Assembly: GCF_023955655.1 (NCBI RefSeq)
Contig: NZ_JAMXHT010000007.1
Location: 124,001 to 188,000, forward strand
Reading direction: 5' to 3'
DNA: 64,000 bases
Origin: Ralstonia soli
GTDB lineage: Bacteria; Pseudomonadota; Gammaproteobacteria; Burkholderiales; Burkholderiaceae
Within the stretch, counting starts at the first letter, position 1. Every line of letters begins with the position of its first letter. Under the pieces are notes generated by a model, which searched no databases, was not told the DNA's origin, and was given only the letters and a program-made list of their open reading frames with translations. Below are positions 8,176 through 16,616 of this stretch, piece after piece. The position numbers and the translations under genes are program-made.

Positions 8176-9105
8176 ATGAAGGTCACGCTCGACGAACTCC
8201 AGGCCTTTGCCACCGTGGTGGACACGGGCTCGATCACGGGCGCGGCGCAGCAGCTCGACCTGACTGTGTCGGCCACGAGCCGCACGCTGGCGCGGCTGGA
8301 AGAGAAGCTGAAGACCACACTGCTGCGCCGGACCACACGCCGCCTGGAGCTGACAGAAGAGGGCCGCGCCTTCCTGCAGAACGCGCGCGCGATTATTGAT
8401 TCGGTCGAGAACGCGGAAGAGCAGATGCTCACGCGCCGCGAAAAGCCCTCGGGACGCCTGCGGGTGGATGCCGCGTCGCCGTTCATGCTGCATGTGATCG
8501 TGCCGCTGGTGCGCGGCTACCGCGAGCGCTTTCCGCAGGTGGAACTGGAGTTGAACAGCAACGAGGGCATCATCGACCTGCTCGAGCGGCGCACCGACGT
8601 CGCCATCCGCATCGGGCGGCTGAAAGATTCAACGCTGCACAGCAAGCTCATCGGCCACAGCCGGGTGCGCATGCTCGCCAGCCCGGCGTATCTTGAAGCG
8701 CACGGCCTACCACGCAAGGTGGAAGACCTGGCCAAGCACGCGCTGCTCGGCTTCAACCAGCCCGAATCGCTGAACGTGTGGCCGATCCTCGGCCCGGACG
8801 GCGAGCCCTACCGCATCGCGCCGGCCGTATGCTCGTCCAGCGGCGAGACATTGCGGCAACTCGCGCTGGAAGGCGCGGGTATCGTCTGCCTGTCGGATTT
8901 CATGACAGCGCAGGATCGTGAATCGGGGCGCCTCGTGCAGATCCTGGCGCGCCAGACGCAGGATGTACGGCAGCCGATCCAGGCCGTCTACTACCGCAAC
9001 ACGGCCATCTCCGCACGCATTGCGTCGTTCGTCGACTACCTCGTCGAGGCGCTCGGCGGCAAGCACCCAGCGCAGCGGGCGGCAACGTGGCGGGTGCAAG
9101 CCTGA
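8176..9105 (+). CDS. LysR-family transcriptional regulator
   Basis: A 309-residue LysR regulator. Residues 1-60 form the N-terminal winged helix-turn-helix (LDELQAFATVVDTGSITGAA, then LARLEEKLKTTLLRR); from about 90 on is the periplasmic-binding-protein-like effector domain (GRLRVDAASPFMLHVIVPL). It resembles the subgroup that includes E. coli YafC, which also lies beside dkgB. It is divergent from the MFS gene. The shared palindrome at 8159 and 6455 suggests it controls itself, the exporter/MoaF pair and the dkgB-nemA pair. The inducer is unknown; electrophilic quinones or enones are plausible from the enzymes it would govern. Confidence 0.88.
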   Translation: MKVTLDELQAFATVVDTGSITGAAQQLDLTVSATSRTLARLEEKLKTTLLRRTTRRLELTEEGRAFLQNARAIIDSVENAEEQMLTRREKPSGRLRVDAASPFMLHVIVPLVRGYRERFPQVELELNSNEGIIDLLERRTDVAIRIGRLKDSTLHSKLIGHSRVRMLASPAYLEAHGLPRKVEDLAKHALLGFNQPESLNVWPILGPDGEPYRIAPAVCSSSGETLRQLALEGAGIVCLSDFMTAQDRESGRLVQILARQTQDVRQPIQAVYYRNTAISARIASFVDYLVEALGGKHPAQRAATWRVQA

Positions 9106-9296
9106 CCGGCGCTCCCTCACCCATCCGTGATGACGCAAGCGTGCTGCCCCGACGCTCGGTGCTTCAAGCCTGATCCATCGGTCGACGGCGGCGTCTTCTT
9201 TGAAGGTCTCTTAACGAATGCCCGGCCGTGCCGCATTCGCGGGCAACGCCGACCAGAACCCGCAACCATGCGGCCTGCGTGAGGTTTCCCACAGAC

Positions 9297-9563
9297 TTAT
9301 CCACATGTTCTGTGCATAACCCGCTGTGCCGCCAAAGGCTCAAGTCACCAAAGGGCTTGACGGGTTTCGGCAAACGTGCCGATGACGCAAAACGGGTGCG
9401 CGAAGGGGAAGTTATCCACATCGGCGGAGCCCGTTACATCCTGCAACAAACCCTTGTGCATCAACCGGTTGCGGTGGGTTCTGCATGCGATGTGGGCGCT
9501 GCTGTGGATAAAGTGAGGCGCGGATGAAAGCGGTGAGTGAAGCGCTCGATTAGTTGTGGATAC
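9297..9563. other. Cluster of DnaA boxes (origin-like or DnaA-titrating region)
   Basis: Perfect consensus boxes TTATCCACA occur at 9297-9305 and 9412-9420, and the reverse complement TGTGGATAA at 9503-9511. One-mismatch boxes are TGTGCATAA at 9311-9319 and TGTGGATAC at 9555-9563. Three perfect 9-mers in under 270 bases is far above chance. There is no obvious AT-rich unwinding element between them, and no replication gene nearby, so a function as an origin is unproven. A plasmid remnant or a DnaA-titration site like datA are alternatives. Confidence 0.6.
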
Positions 9564-9643
9564 GGTGTTCGATTAGTTCGGGATACAAGCTGCGACTGCG
9601 ATCCGGAACGCCTCACCGGGCGTGGTGTATCCAAAACTAATCG
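9547..9643. repeat. Three iteron-like 17-bp repeats (two direct, one inverted)
   Basis: The sequence CGATTAGTT-NN-GGATAC occurs at 9547-9563 (NN=GT) and 9570-9586 (NN=CG) in direct orientation, 23 bases apart, and inverted at 9627-9643 (NN=TT). Outside the two central bases the copies are identical. The first copy overlaps the last DnaA-like box. The arrangement resembles iterons of plasmid-type origins, but transposon-end debris is also possible given the IS3 fragment beside it. Confidence 0.7.
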
Positions 9644-9729
9644 ACGGTGGAGGAAATGTGGACGACGGCTGTTGCTGCAAAGCGGCATTGGAGCCGTGGA
9701 CCTCTTTGCCATTGGCATTGTGCTCGACC

Positions 9730-9797
9730 TTCGTACCCAGCTCCGCTTGCTTGAGCGCGAACGCAATCTGCGCCTCGGTAAACTTGCTCATCTTCAT
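9730..9797 (-). pseudogene. IS3-family transposase orfA remnant
   Basis: From the ATG at 9797 the minus strand encodes MKMSKFTEAQIAFALKQAEL followed by GTKV, the conserved beginning of the small helix-turn-helix OrfA of IS3/IS407-type elements. Similarity stops after about 22 residues (NANGKEVHGS is unrelated), so only the 5' tip survives. The upstream GATTTGAGGTGGAAGACATG is typical leader sequence of such elements. It is non-functional; the rest of the element has been lost. Confidence 0.75.
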
Positions 9798-9908
9798 GGC
9801 ATGTCTTCCACCTCAAATCGTGAAAATCATGCCGGATTCTCTACTTCTCAGCAGTACTGTTTCTTGGTGTAGGGTCAGCGCGCCAGACGCCTCGCATGCA
9901 TATCAGCA

Positions 9909-10634
9909 CTAAAATTGATAGCCCACCGATAGAAAGCTCGCCAACGGGTTGATCCGCACCTTCGATGTCGTTGTCACGGTGCCAATCGGCGCCTGCGTCG
10001 TCAGCGTCGCCGTGGTGGATAGCCACATGTACGACACCGATGCACCAATCGACCAATGCGCGTCGATGTTGTACGTCAGGCCTCCATTGATGAGAGGCGC
10101 AAACGACTTGCTCAGCGATGCCGTGGTCGGGCCGACCAGCATGGAGCCAGTCGTTGGTGAAGCGAGAATCTGCCCGGTTGCCAACGGCCGGCTCAACTCA
10201 ATATCGCGATACCAGACATAGGCCAGCCCGGCGCCGAGATACGGCCGGACACGCGCGGTCGGCTCGCCAAAGTGGTATTGCACTTGCGCGGCCGGACTCC
10301 ATGCCCGTGCGGTGCCCATCTCCCCTACGGACGCCAGCGTTCCTGTTCCGCTCAAGTGCAGCTTGGGTGGAATGCCGAGCACGGTTTCGAGCGCCACATG
10401 GTCAGTGACGAAATACCGCGTAGTGAGCGCGAATGTATTGGCGTTGGCCAGCGTCGAACCGCTGCCGGGCACCACGGCCGATTGCCCGAGGGCATGCACC
10501 GTCAGCGGTTGGCTGGAATCTTGAGGGGCGAGATGCATCCAGCCTGCATTGACGACCCACTGCCCTGCTGACTGCGCATGGGCGAGCGAGGTCGCCGCGA
10601 TCGACAAGAGCATTGCCGCGCGTGTGTACTTCAT
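9909..10634 (-). CDS. ompW: OmpW-family outer membrane protein
   Basis: A 241-residue small outer membrane beta-barrel. It has a cleavable signal peptide (MKYTRAAMLLSIAATSLAHA), alternating amphipathic strands, the OmpW hallmarks VRPYLGAGLAYVWYRD and INGGLTYNIDAHWSIGASVSY, and a C-terminal aromatic residue (VGYQF) required for BAM-mediated insertion. OmpW proteins form narrow hydrophobic channels that pass small apolar molecules and take part in stress responses. GGAG lies 6 bases before the ATG. It is monocistronic. Its position beside an aromatic-compound operon hints at hydrophobic substrate uptake, which is inference. Confidence 0.88.
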   Translation of the reverse strand: MKYTRAAMLLSIAATSLAHAQSAGQWVVNAGWMHLAPQDSSQPLTVHALGQSAVVPGSGSTLANANTFALTTRYFVTDHVALETVLGIPPKLHLSGTGTLASVGEMGTARAWSPAAQVQYHFGEPTARVRPYLGAGLAYVWYRDIELSRPLATGQILASPTTGSMLVGPTTASLSKSFAPLINGGLTYNIDAHWSIGASVSYMWLSTTATLTTQAPIGTVTTTSKVRINPLASFLSVGYQF

Positions 10635-10782
10635 GTTGTCTCCGATTTTTTAATGGTGGAACTGCAGCTGCAGGAATGCGCCGCCATGCGGCGCGGGGCA
10701 CTTCGCCCGCTCACTGGATGGTGGGCAGGCGAGGAATTCCTCCTTCGATCGGGTGCGTCAGAACGTTCGGCTCACCCGCGCT

Positions 10783-12723
10783 TCAATTGACGTAAAAGGG
10801 AAATGGGAAGCAGCCAAGCACCTCGCGTGCGGCGGCAATCGATGCGGACTCGTCGAGCTTGACCGAGGCAACGAGGCCTCTTGACTTGTCCTCGGCAACA
10901 TCCAGAGCATCAAACGCAATGCCCGCATCGCTGAGTGCCGCAGACAGGGCTTCTCGCGTTTCACGGTGCTTGAGTGCGGGCTTGAAGATCTTGCCGACCG
11001 CAGTCAGGGGCATCGTTTCAATGATGTTGACTTGGCGGGGCAGCGCCGCACGTTCGGCAATCTCCGCCTTCAGGAAGGCCAGCAAATCGGCTTCGGTGAC
11101 CGAGGCACCGGCACGCAACTGCACGTACGCAACCGGCAACTCCCCTGCATGCATATCCGGACGCCCGACGGCAGCAGCAATCTGCACTGCCGGGTGACGA
11201 TGCAGCGGCGCTTCGATGGTGAGCGGATCGATGTTGTGGCCGCCCCGGATGATCAGCTCCTTCTTGCGGCCCGTGAGCCAGAAGTAGCCTTGTTCGTCTT
11301 GTCGAGCCAGGTCACCAGTGTTGAGCCACCGCTGGCCATCGCCCGTATCCACCCAGAGCCCCTCGTTCTGCTCACCCTGACGGTAGCCCGCAAAGACATT
11401 GGGCCCAGACACCAGCAGCACGCCCACCTCATCTACAACGCAATCACGCAGGTACGCACCGCCATCGCCCAACACGACGGTCTTCATCTGCTGCATGGGA
11501 ACGCGCAAGCCGATGGAGCCAAGACGGCGCTCGCCCATTGGCGGGTTGACGCTGCTCACACACGTCGCCTCGGTGAGCCCATAGCCCTCGAGGATCCTGA
11601 TACCCGTCTGCTCCTCAAAGCGGCGAAACACTTCAATGGGCATGGGCGCGGCACCGCAGAGGCCGTATTCGAGCGATCGCACATCGCGCTCGCCGACGGG
11701 CACCTGCAGCAGCGACGCATAGAGCGTCGGCACACCGCTGAAGAAGTTCACGCGATGGTGTTCGACGATCTCCCAGAAGTGCTGGATCACGCCATCGCCG
11801 CGATAGCCTTGCGGCGTGCCGAGCATGACATGCGCCCCCTTGGAGAACGGCAACAACCCTGTCACCAGAACACCGTTGACATGGAACAACGGCAAGCCGC
11901 AAAACACCACCTTGCCGGGGCCGATCCCGTCGCCCAGCACTTGCGCAGTGCTCCATGCATTGGCGACTTCATTGCCGTGGGTGCGCATCGCAATCTTCGG
12001 CAAGCCCGTGGTGCCGCCCGTACAGAAATACGAAGACGCGTCTTGCGCGGCAATGCGCCGCCCACTCTTCAAGCCGTCCGACCGTTGCGCCTGGATGGCG
12101 CCGTTGAAGTCGTGGATGCGCACCGACATCGGGACCGCGCCATGCAGCCCCCGGGGGCCGAGCAATCGCAGGGCTTCGTTCTTTTGCATTTGCGTCGCGC
12201 ATTGCGCTGCCCCATGCACGCGGTCAGCCAGATTCACCAGCACGAGGTGCCGCAGGCTCTTGATTGCGGGCAAGTGCGGCTGTAGCTTGGCCCAGATGTC
12301 GGTGCCGGGAAACGGTGCCAGCGTGACCAGCACCGATGCGCCCGCGGCATTGAGCAGTTCCGCCAGCGCGGGCCCTTCGAGCAGCGGATTGAACGCTGCG
12401 ACGATGCCCGCAGCCTGCCCGCCCCAGATCACAAAATGCGTTTCGGGAAGGTTGGGCAGCACGAAGGCAATCACGCTGTCTTTCTCAACGCCAATGCTGT
12501 CAAAGAAGTTCGCCGTTTGTGTGATACGCGCAAGAAGCTCGGCGTAGCTCCACGTTTGCGGTGTGCGGTGGTCATTGACGCTGAGGAAGAAGCTCAATGC
12601 TGGCGCCTCCGGGTTCAGGCTGGCACCACGGCGGATCATCTCGTATGTGCTCTGCGGAAGATCAGGCGGTAGACCGTGTGCTTCCGCTGCTTCCACGTCG
12701 TGCAGGTTGGCGAATCCAGACAT
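10783..12723 (-). CDS. AMP-forming acyl-CoA synthetase
   Basis: A 646-residue member of the ANL superfamily, activating a carboxylic acid with ATP and CoA. The nucleotide loop is YFCTGGTTGLPKIAMRTHGN, the A5-type motif EGYGLTEAT, and the A7/A8 hinge NTGDLARQDEQGYFWLTGRKKELIIRG. The C-terminal catalytic lysine is in AVGKIFKPALK. The start at 12723 has GGAGGAG 8-9 bases upstream and lies 5 bases after the FAH-family stop. It is the last gene of a four-gene aromatic operon. It may activate the aromatic acid substrate or a product of ring cleavage; which of these cannot be decided from sequence. Confidence 0.88.
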   Translation of the reverse strand: MSGFANLHDVEAAEAHGLPPDLPQSTYEMIRRGASLNPEAPALSFFLSVNDHRTPQTWSYAELLARITQTANFFDSIGVEKDSVIAFVLPNLPETHFVIWGGQAAGIVAAFNPLLEGPALAELLNAAGASVLVTLAPFPGTDIWAKLQPHLPAIKSLRHLVLVNLADRVHGAAQCATQMQKNEALRLLGPRGLHGAVPMSVRIHDFNGAIQAQRSDGLKSGRRIAAQDASSYFCTGGTTGLPKIAMRTHGNEVANAWSTAQVLGDGIGPGKVVFCGLPLFHVNGVLVTGLLPFSKGAHVMLGTPQGYRGDGVIQHFWEIVEHHRVNFFSGVPTLYASLLQVPVGERDVRSLEYGLCGAAPMPIEVFRRFEEQTGIRILEGYGLTEATCVSSVNPPMGERRLGSIGLRVPMQQMKTVVLGDGGAYLRDCVVDEVGVLLVSGPNVFAGYRQGEQNEGLWVDTGDGQRWLNTGDLARQDEQGYFWLTGRKKELIIRGGHNIDPLTIEAPLHRHPAVQIAAAVGRPDMHAGELPVAYVQLRAGASVTEADLLAFLKAEIAERAALPRQVNIIETMPLTAVGKIFKPALKHRETREALSAALSDAGIAFDALDVAEDKSRGLVASVKLDESASIAAAREVLGCFPFPFYVN

Positions 12724-12728
12724 GGCGA

Positions 12729-13682
12729 TCACTCCTCCGCAACGATGCGATTGCGCTGCGTACCCAGATCGATCCGTCCGTCCGACGAGTGGATCCGCGC
12801 TTCCACCACATCGCCCGGCTTCAGGTATTGAGGGCGCGCAGCCTGCACCTTCAGGAACATCTCCCACTTCGCCTTCTCTGGCAGCATCGCGGCCATCTTC
12901 TGCTTGGTCGGTGATGGCACGGACAACGCGCAGCCTGCGGGCGTGCCGGTGGCCAGCAAATCGCCCGGCTCCAGGTCGTGGACCCGAGACAGTTCGGTCA
13001 GTGTCTCGGCCGGGCCGTAGACGAGGTTGGCCGTCGTGTCGTCCTGCCGGAGCTTGTCGTTGACAGTCAGCTGGAGCTGCAAGCTCCTTAGCGCCGCAAA
13101 ATCGCGTGGCTCCAACAGCGTGAGCCACGGGCCCACCGGGCCGAACGTACGGAACGACTTGCCCTTGTAGAACTGCATCTGCGGAATCTGCACATCGCGC
13201 GCGGAATAGTCATTCACGATCACGGCGCCGGTCACGTACTCGTGCAGGTTGTCGTCTGTCACGTCAACCGCACCATGAATCGCCTTGCGCATCACCAGCC
13301 CCAACTCGATCTCGTAATCGAGAAACTGCACGCGCTTCGGCTTGATCACATCGCTGTCGGCCGGGACGATGCAGCTCGATGCCTTGGTGAAGATCATGTT
13401 GTACGTCTTCACGTCCGGGTCCATGCCGGACTCGATCATGTGCTGACGATAGTTGGCGCCCTGGCAAATGAACTGCTGGTTGCGCGTCACCGGAGACAGG
13501 AGCGTCACGGCGGCCACCGCGATCGCTTCACCATCCAGAGTGGCAAGCTCGGCCAACGTTGTATTGCGAACGAAGTCGCCCGTCGTGGCATAGGTGCCTG
13601 GCACGGGCGTAATGCATGTATCGCGGATCACGCCCCATTGGGTCTGGCCCTGGTATTCAAAGCGAACAATATTGATCGACAT
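12729..13682 (-). CDS. Fumarylacetoacetate hydrolase (FAH) family protein
   Basis: A 317-residue metal-dependent enzyme of the FAH superfamily, which hydrolyses or decarboxylates/hydrates ring-cleavage products. Metal-binding carboxylates appear in FLDYEIELGLV, with conserved VIVNDYSARDVQ, FRTFGPVGPWL, LEPGDLLATGTPAG and LKPGDVVEARI. Within this operon it most likely processes the product of the VOC-type dioxygenase. The ATG at 13682 begins the typical MSINIVRFEYQG; the only upstream alternative is a TTG overlapping the previous gene. No strong ribosome-binding site is visible, so translation may be coupled to the gene before it (31-base gap). Confidence 0.85.
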   Translation of the reverse strand: MSINIVRFEYQGQTQWGVIRDTCITPVPGTYATTGDFVRNTTLAELATLDGEAIAVAAVTLLSPVTRNQQFICQGANYRQHMIESGMDPDVKTYNMIFTKASSCIVPADSDVIKPKRVQFLDYEIELGLVMRKAIHGAVDVTDDNLHEYVTGAVIVNDYSARDVQIPQMQFYKGKSFRTFGPVGPWLTLLEPRDFAALRSLQLQLTVNDKLRQDDTTANLVYGPAETLTELSRVHDLEPGDLLATGTPAGCALSVPSPTKQKMAAMLPEKAKWEMFLKVQAARPQYLKPGDVVEARIHSSDGRIDLGTQRNRIVAEE

Positions 13683-13713
13683 GGCAAAAGGAATGCGTTG
13701 GATGAATGACGCT

Positions 13714-14784
13714 TCAGGCAAAGAGCCGAGCGAGCGTTACGAGCTTGCGGAACGTCAGGTCGGGGCTGCGGCGCAGGTTGCGAATGAGCGCCGCGATGGC
13801 AGTAGGTGACAGCTTCGGCTTGGTGAAACTGGCCGGCATCGACTGGCCCCACTGCGACATGGCCTCTCGACTGACCGGGTGGATGCCGGTCGGCTGGTCT
13901 GCAGTGAACAAGTCACCGTCGCAGTAGTGCTCGTGCTTGTCGCCCCAAGGGTCTTGCCAGTAGTCGAAAATCTGGCTGCCGAGGATGTGCCGGCCCAGCC
14001 CCCAGGCGTGCGCCCACCCCTGCTCGCTCAGCATGCGATGGCCCATGCCGACGGCATCGGCATCGATCAGTTCGAACGCGCTGTGGCTGTACTTCGAGAC
14101 AAAGCCCTGCGCAAGCGCGAGCGTGTGGTGATCAGCGGGCGTATCCCCCAGATCCAGCCGCATGAATGCAACCGCAGGTGAGCCGTCCGGCAGCACCTGA
14201 ACGTCGCTTGGAATAAAGCCGAAGTGCTGCGTGTACCAGGCGCACGTCGCTTGAAAGTCGGCAAGCTCCAACACGACATGCCCGAGGCGAATCACCTCTG
14301 GCGCACCCACGGGTGGTCGTTGGGTTTCGTTGATGCGCAATGAAGCATCCGCAGAATTGAGCGGCAAGGGTGCGCGGTGCGGCAATTCGGCTGTGGGCGC
14401 CTGACCAGCAACGGCATCGACGCGGAACCCGGACGGATCGACAAGACGCACGCGATAGCCAGCGCCCGGCCAATCCGACGGCTCCACGGTCGATGCCCCA
14501 GGGAGTTTCGCCAAGGCATCCAACGCTGCACGTCCGGACACCTCCAACCCGAAGCCGGCAAACGCGGCCTTTGGCGCCTTGCGCACGACATAGCAGAACG
14601 GTGCCGCACCCGTTCCGCGCAAGAGCAATGTCGCCTCGTCGCGCTGAATCGTCACGAGACCAAAGTCATTGAGAAACCGCTCGGCGCGTTCGAGATCAGG
14701 CCGATCAAACATCAGGTAAGCGAGCGACAACGCCTTCGTCGTCGGCTGCGGATGGCGTGCGGGCTGTACTGTGGTGAGTTTCAT
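13714..14784 (-). CDS. VOC-superfamily extradiol dioxygenase (2,3-dihydroxybiphenyl dioxygenase-like)
   Basis: A 356-residue two-module vicinal-oxygen-chelate protein. The N-terminal module (about 15-130) lacks metal ligands. The C-terminal module carries candidate ligands: His in RLGHVVLELADF, His in KYSHSAFELID, and Glu in WGDKHEHYCDGD. This is the type I extradiol dioxygenase layout for non-haem Fe(II), although the spacing is divergent. It should open a catecholic ring produced by the hydroxylase gene 10 bases upstream. The start at 14784 (MKLTTVQP) is chosen because longer in-frame options run into the hydroxylase gene. The substrate is unknown. Confidence 0.8.
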   Translation of the reverse strand: MKLTTVQPARHPQPTTKALSLAYLMFDRPDLERAERFLNDFGLVTIQRDEATLLLRGTGAAPFCYVVRKAPKAAFAGFGLEVSGRAALDALAKLPGASTVEPSDWPGAGYRVRLVDPSGFRVDAVAGQAPTAELPHRAPLPLNSADASLRINETQRPPVGAPEVIRLGHVVLELADFQATCAWYTQHFGFIPSDVQVLPDGSPAVAFMRLDLGDTPADHHTLALAQGFVSKYSHSAFELIDADAVGMGHRMLSEQGWAHAWGLGRHILGSQIFDYWQDPWGDKHEHYCDGDLFTADQPTGIHPVSREAMSQWGQSMPASFTKPKLSPTAIAALIRNLRRSPDLTFRKLVTLARLFA

Positions 14785-14794
14785 GGCAAGGCAC

Positions 14795-16483
14795 TCAGGC
14801 GGATTGAACGGCGGCGGCAACTGCGGGCATAAGCTCCTGCTGACCGCCCAGCAGCGCAAGGCTTTCGCGAACGAGGCGGTCTGCCTCAGCGGCGGGCCCG
14901 TCATGCACCACCGTGCGATCTGGGCGAATGACGGCGGCCCAGCCAACGGGGACCGCGTCGGGAAGAAACGTGCCGTTGATGTCTTCCCAAACGCTCGAGG
15001 CTTCACGGTGTAGCGACTGCCCACGATGTGCGATCTGCACGCACACGCCACCCAGGCGCGCAAACGCGGCTGCCGTTTCGGGCTCCAGTGCCGCGCGGGC
15101 ATCGCAGCCGAAACTGACAAGCGTGTATCCGTGGCCGAGCACGTCGTCGCTCAGGCACGTGCGCCCGTGCGCATTCCTGACCCAGCCTTGTGGGATCACC
15201 CCGCCGCGCGTCAGCTTGGTGGATGAGCATCCTTTGACGAACAGCCCGGTCCTGAACGCGTTCTTCGGCTTGATGCGCAGTTCTTCAAACTGCGAGCGCA
15301 AGCCGGGCACCAGCCGGGTCAGGCGCATCAGGCCATGCGTCAACAACGCGATGGGGGCACTGCGCGGCATCACCAGCTTGCCCATGAACCGCGCGAGATT
15401 GATCATGGCTTTCGCATGCGGGCGGCGTTCCTCGTCGTAGCTGTCGAGAATCCGAGCATCCGCCCGGCCCTGCAGCACCCAGGCGAGTTTCCAACTCAAG
15501 TTGGCGGCGTCTCGCAGGCCGGCGACCAATCCTTGGCCGACAAACGGCGGTGTAATGTGAGCCGCATCGCCGACGAGGAAAACGCGGCCAACGCTGAACC
15601 GATCCACCGTTCTGGCATGAAAGCGATAGACCGCCTTGCGCTCGATCGTGATGCTGTCAACGTCCGTCCACGGCGCCAGCAACGCGCGGATGCGGCTGTC
15701 CGACTCCATCTCTTCGCGGCGCTCGCCTGGCTCGAGCATGAATTCCCAGCGCTCGCGCGCGCCGGGGGCGACCATGTGCGGCGTAGGGCGACGGTGGTCG
15801 CAGAGGAATTCAACGTGATCGATCGGCTTTGGAACATGACGCGCATCGACGATGAGCCAATCCTCGGCATACGTCGTGCCCCGGAATTCCTGCCCGATCA
15901 GATGGCGCACGAGCGAATTCGCGCCATCAGCCCCCACAACGTAACGAGCGCGAACCCGGTGTACCTCACCGTGCCCGATATCGAGCGAAGCCAACACGCA
16001 ATCGCGCTGATCCGTGATGCTGAGCAGCGTCGTTCCCAGCGCGATGTGTACGCCATCGTGCGCCGCCAAGCGTGCGCGCAGGCAGCGCTCCAGATCGGGC
16101 TGATAGAAGGTGACGAGCTTCGGATGGCCGTCCAGGCTGCCCAGCGTGTTGACCCGGCCGAATTCACCCAGCCAGGGCGAGTGCATGCGGACATGCGGAA
16201 TGGCCACCGTTTCGAAATCGCCCTCGCCAATACCGGCCTGTTGCAGGATGCGCAAGGCTTCGTTGTCCAGCGCAATGGCACGCGGTGCCATATAGATGTC
16301 GGGCGCCTTGTCGATAGCCATCACGCTCACGCCATGACGCGCCAGCAGATGGGCCACCATGGCCCCGACCGGGCCGAGCCCCACAACAAGAATGTCTATC
16401 TGGGATGGCAGACCACCATCCCCATGGGGGCGTGCGCCGTCCTCAACGCGTGAACTGGCACGCGCATGTGCATTTGTCTCCAC
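14795..16483 (-). CDS. FAD-dependent aromatic hydroxylase (MhpA/PheA-like)
   Basis: A 562-residue class A flavoprotein monooxygenase. The dinucleotide-binding motif is VVGLGPVGAMVAHLLARHG near residue 33; the DG motif is RYVVGADGANSLVRHL; the GD motif is FLVGDAAHITPPFVGQG. It uses NAD(P)H and O2 to ortho-hydroxylate a phenolic substrate. The start is GTG at 16483 with GGAG 6 bases upstream. It is the first gene of a leftward operon (hydroxylase, dioxygenase, FAH hydrolase, acyl-CoA synthetase) transcribed from a TTGACA/TTTAAT promoter covered by a TetR operator. It is a second MhpA-type enzyme in this window, distinct from mhpA at 53360. Confidence 0.88.
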   Translation of the reverse strand: METNAHARASSRVEDGARPHGDGGLPSQIDILVVGLGPVGAMVAHLLARHGVSVMAIDKAPDIYMAPRAIALDNEALRILQQAGIGEGDFETVAIPHVRMHSPWLGEFGRVNTLGSLDGHPKLVTFYQPDLERCLRARLAAHDGVHIALGTTLLSITDQRDCVLASLDIGHGEVHRVRARYVVGADGANSLVRHLIGQEFRGTTYAEDWLIVDARHVPKPIDHVEFLCDHRRPTPHMVAPGARERWEFMLEPGERREEMESDSRIRALLAPWTDVDSITIERKAVYRFHARTVDRFSVGRVFLVGDAAHITPPFVGQGLVAGLRDAANLSWKLAWVLQGRADARILDSYDEERRPHAKAMINLARFMGKLVMPRSAPIALLTHGLMRLTRLVPGLRSQFEELRIKPKNAFRTGLFVKGCSSTKLTRGGVIPQGWVRNAHGRTCLSDDVLGHGYTLVSFGCDARAALEPETAAAFARLGGVCVQIAHRGQSLHREASSVWEDINGTFLPDAVPVGWAAVIRPDRTVVHDGPAAEADRLVRESLALLGGQQELMPAVAAAVQSA

Positions 16484-16536
16484 CGCTACTCCGTGTCTTT
16501 GTCGATGTCTTTACAGGCTTCGCTCGCCTTTTTGAC

Positions 16537-16572
16537 ATTAAAGTCATCACTGATGATTTTGTCAATATCGAC
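16537..16572 (-). promoter_or_regulatory. TetR-controlled promoter of the aromatic operon (module copy 1)
   Basis: Minus-strand promoter with -35 TTGACA (complement of 16560-16565), a 17-bp spacer and -10 TTTAAT (complement of 16537-16542). A 30-bp element with GTCAT at the left end (16543) and imperfect matching ATCGAC at the right end (16572) covers spacer and -35. The same arrangement is found at 27211-27246 and 29477-29512. The divergent TetR gene at 16617 would also be affected. Confidence 0.75.
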
Positions 16573-16616
16573 ATTCGAATCTATAATTGAAGCCACAACA
16601 AGGACCGCAGACCACC

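Larger units (their letters stand above)
9106..9908. other. 803-base non-coding island with DnaA boxes, repeats and IS debris
   Basis: No protein gene is convincing here. It contains a cluster of DnaA boxes (9297-9563), three copies of a 17-bp repeat (9547-9643) and the 5' end of an IS3-family orfA (9730-9797, minus strand). No rep, parAB or dnaA gene borders it; the neighbours are a LysR gene and ompW. The remaining bases show nothing I recognise. Confidence 0.6.

Noticed and set aside
10679..10695. A perfect 7-bp stem hairpin (GCGCCGC-CAT-GCGGCGC) ahead of ompW.
   Set aside because: No T-run on either side and no clear regulatory setting. Such stems are common by chance in GC-rich DNA.
12724..13128. 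A 135-residue N-terminal extension of the acyl-CoA synthetase frame.
   Set aside because: It overlaps the conserved FAH-family gene in another frame. The ATG at 12723 has a strong ribosome-binding site.
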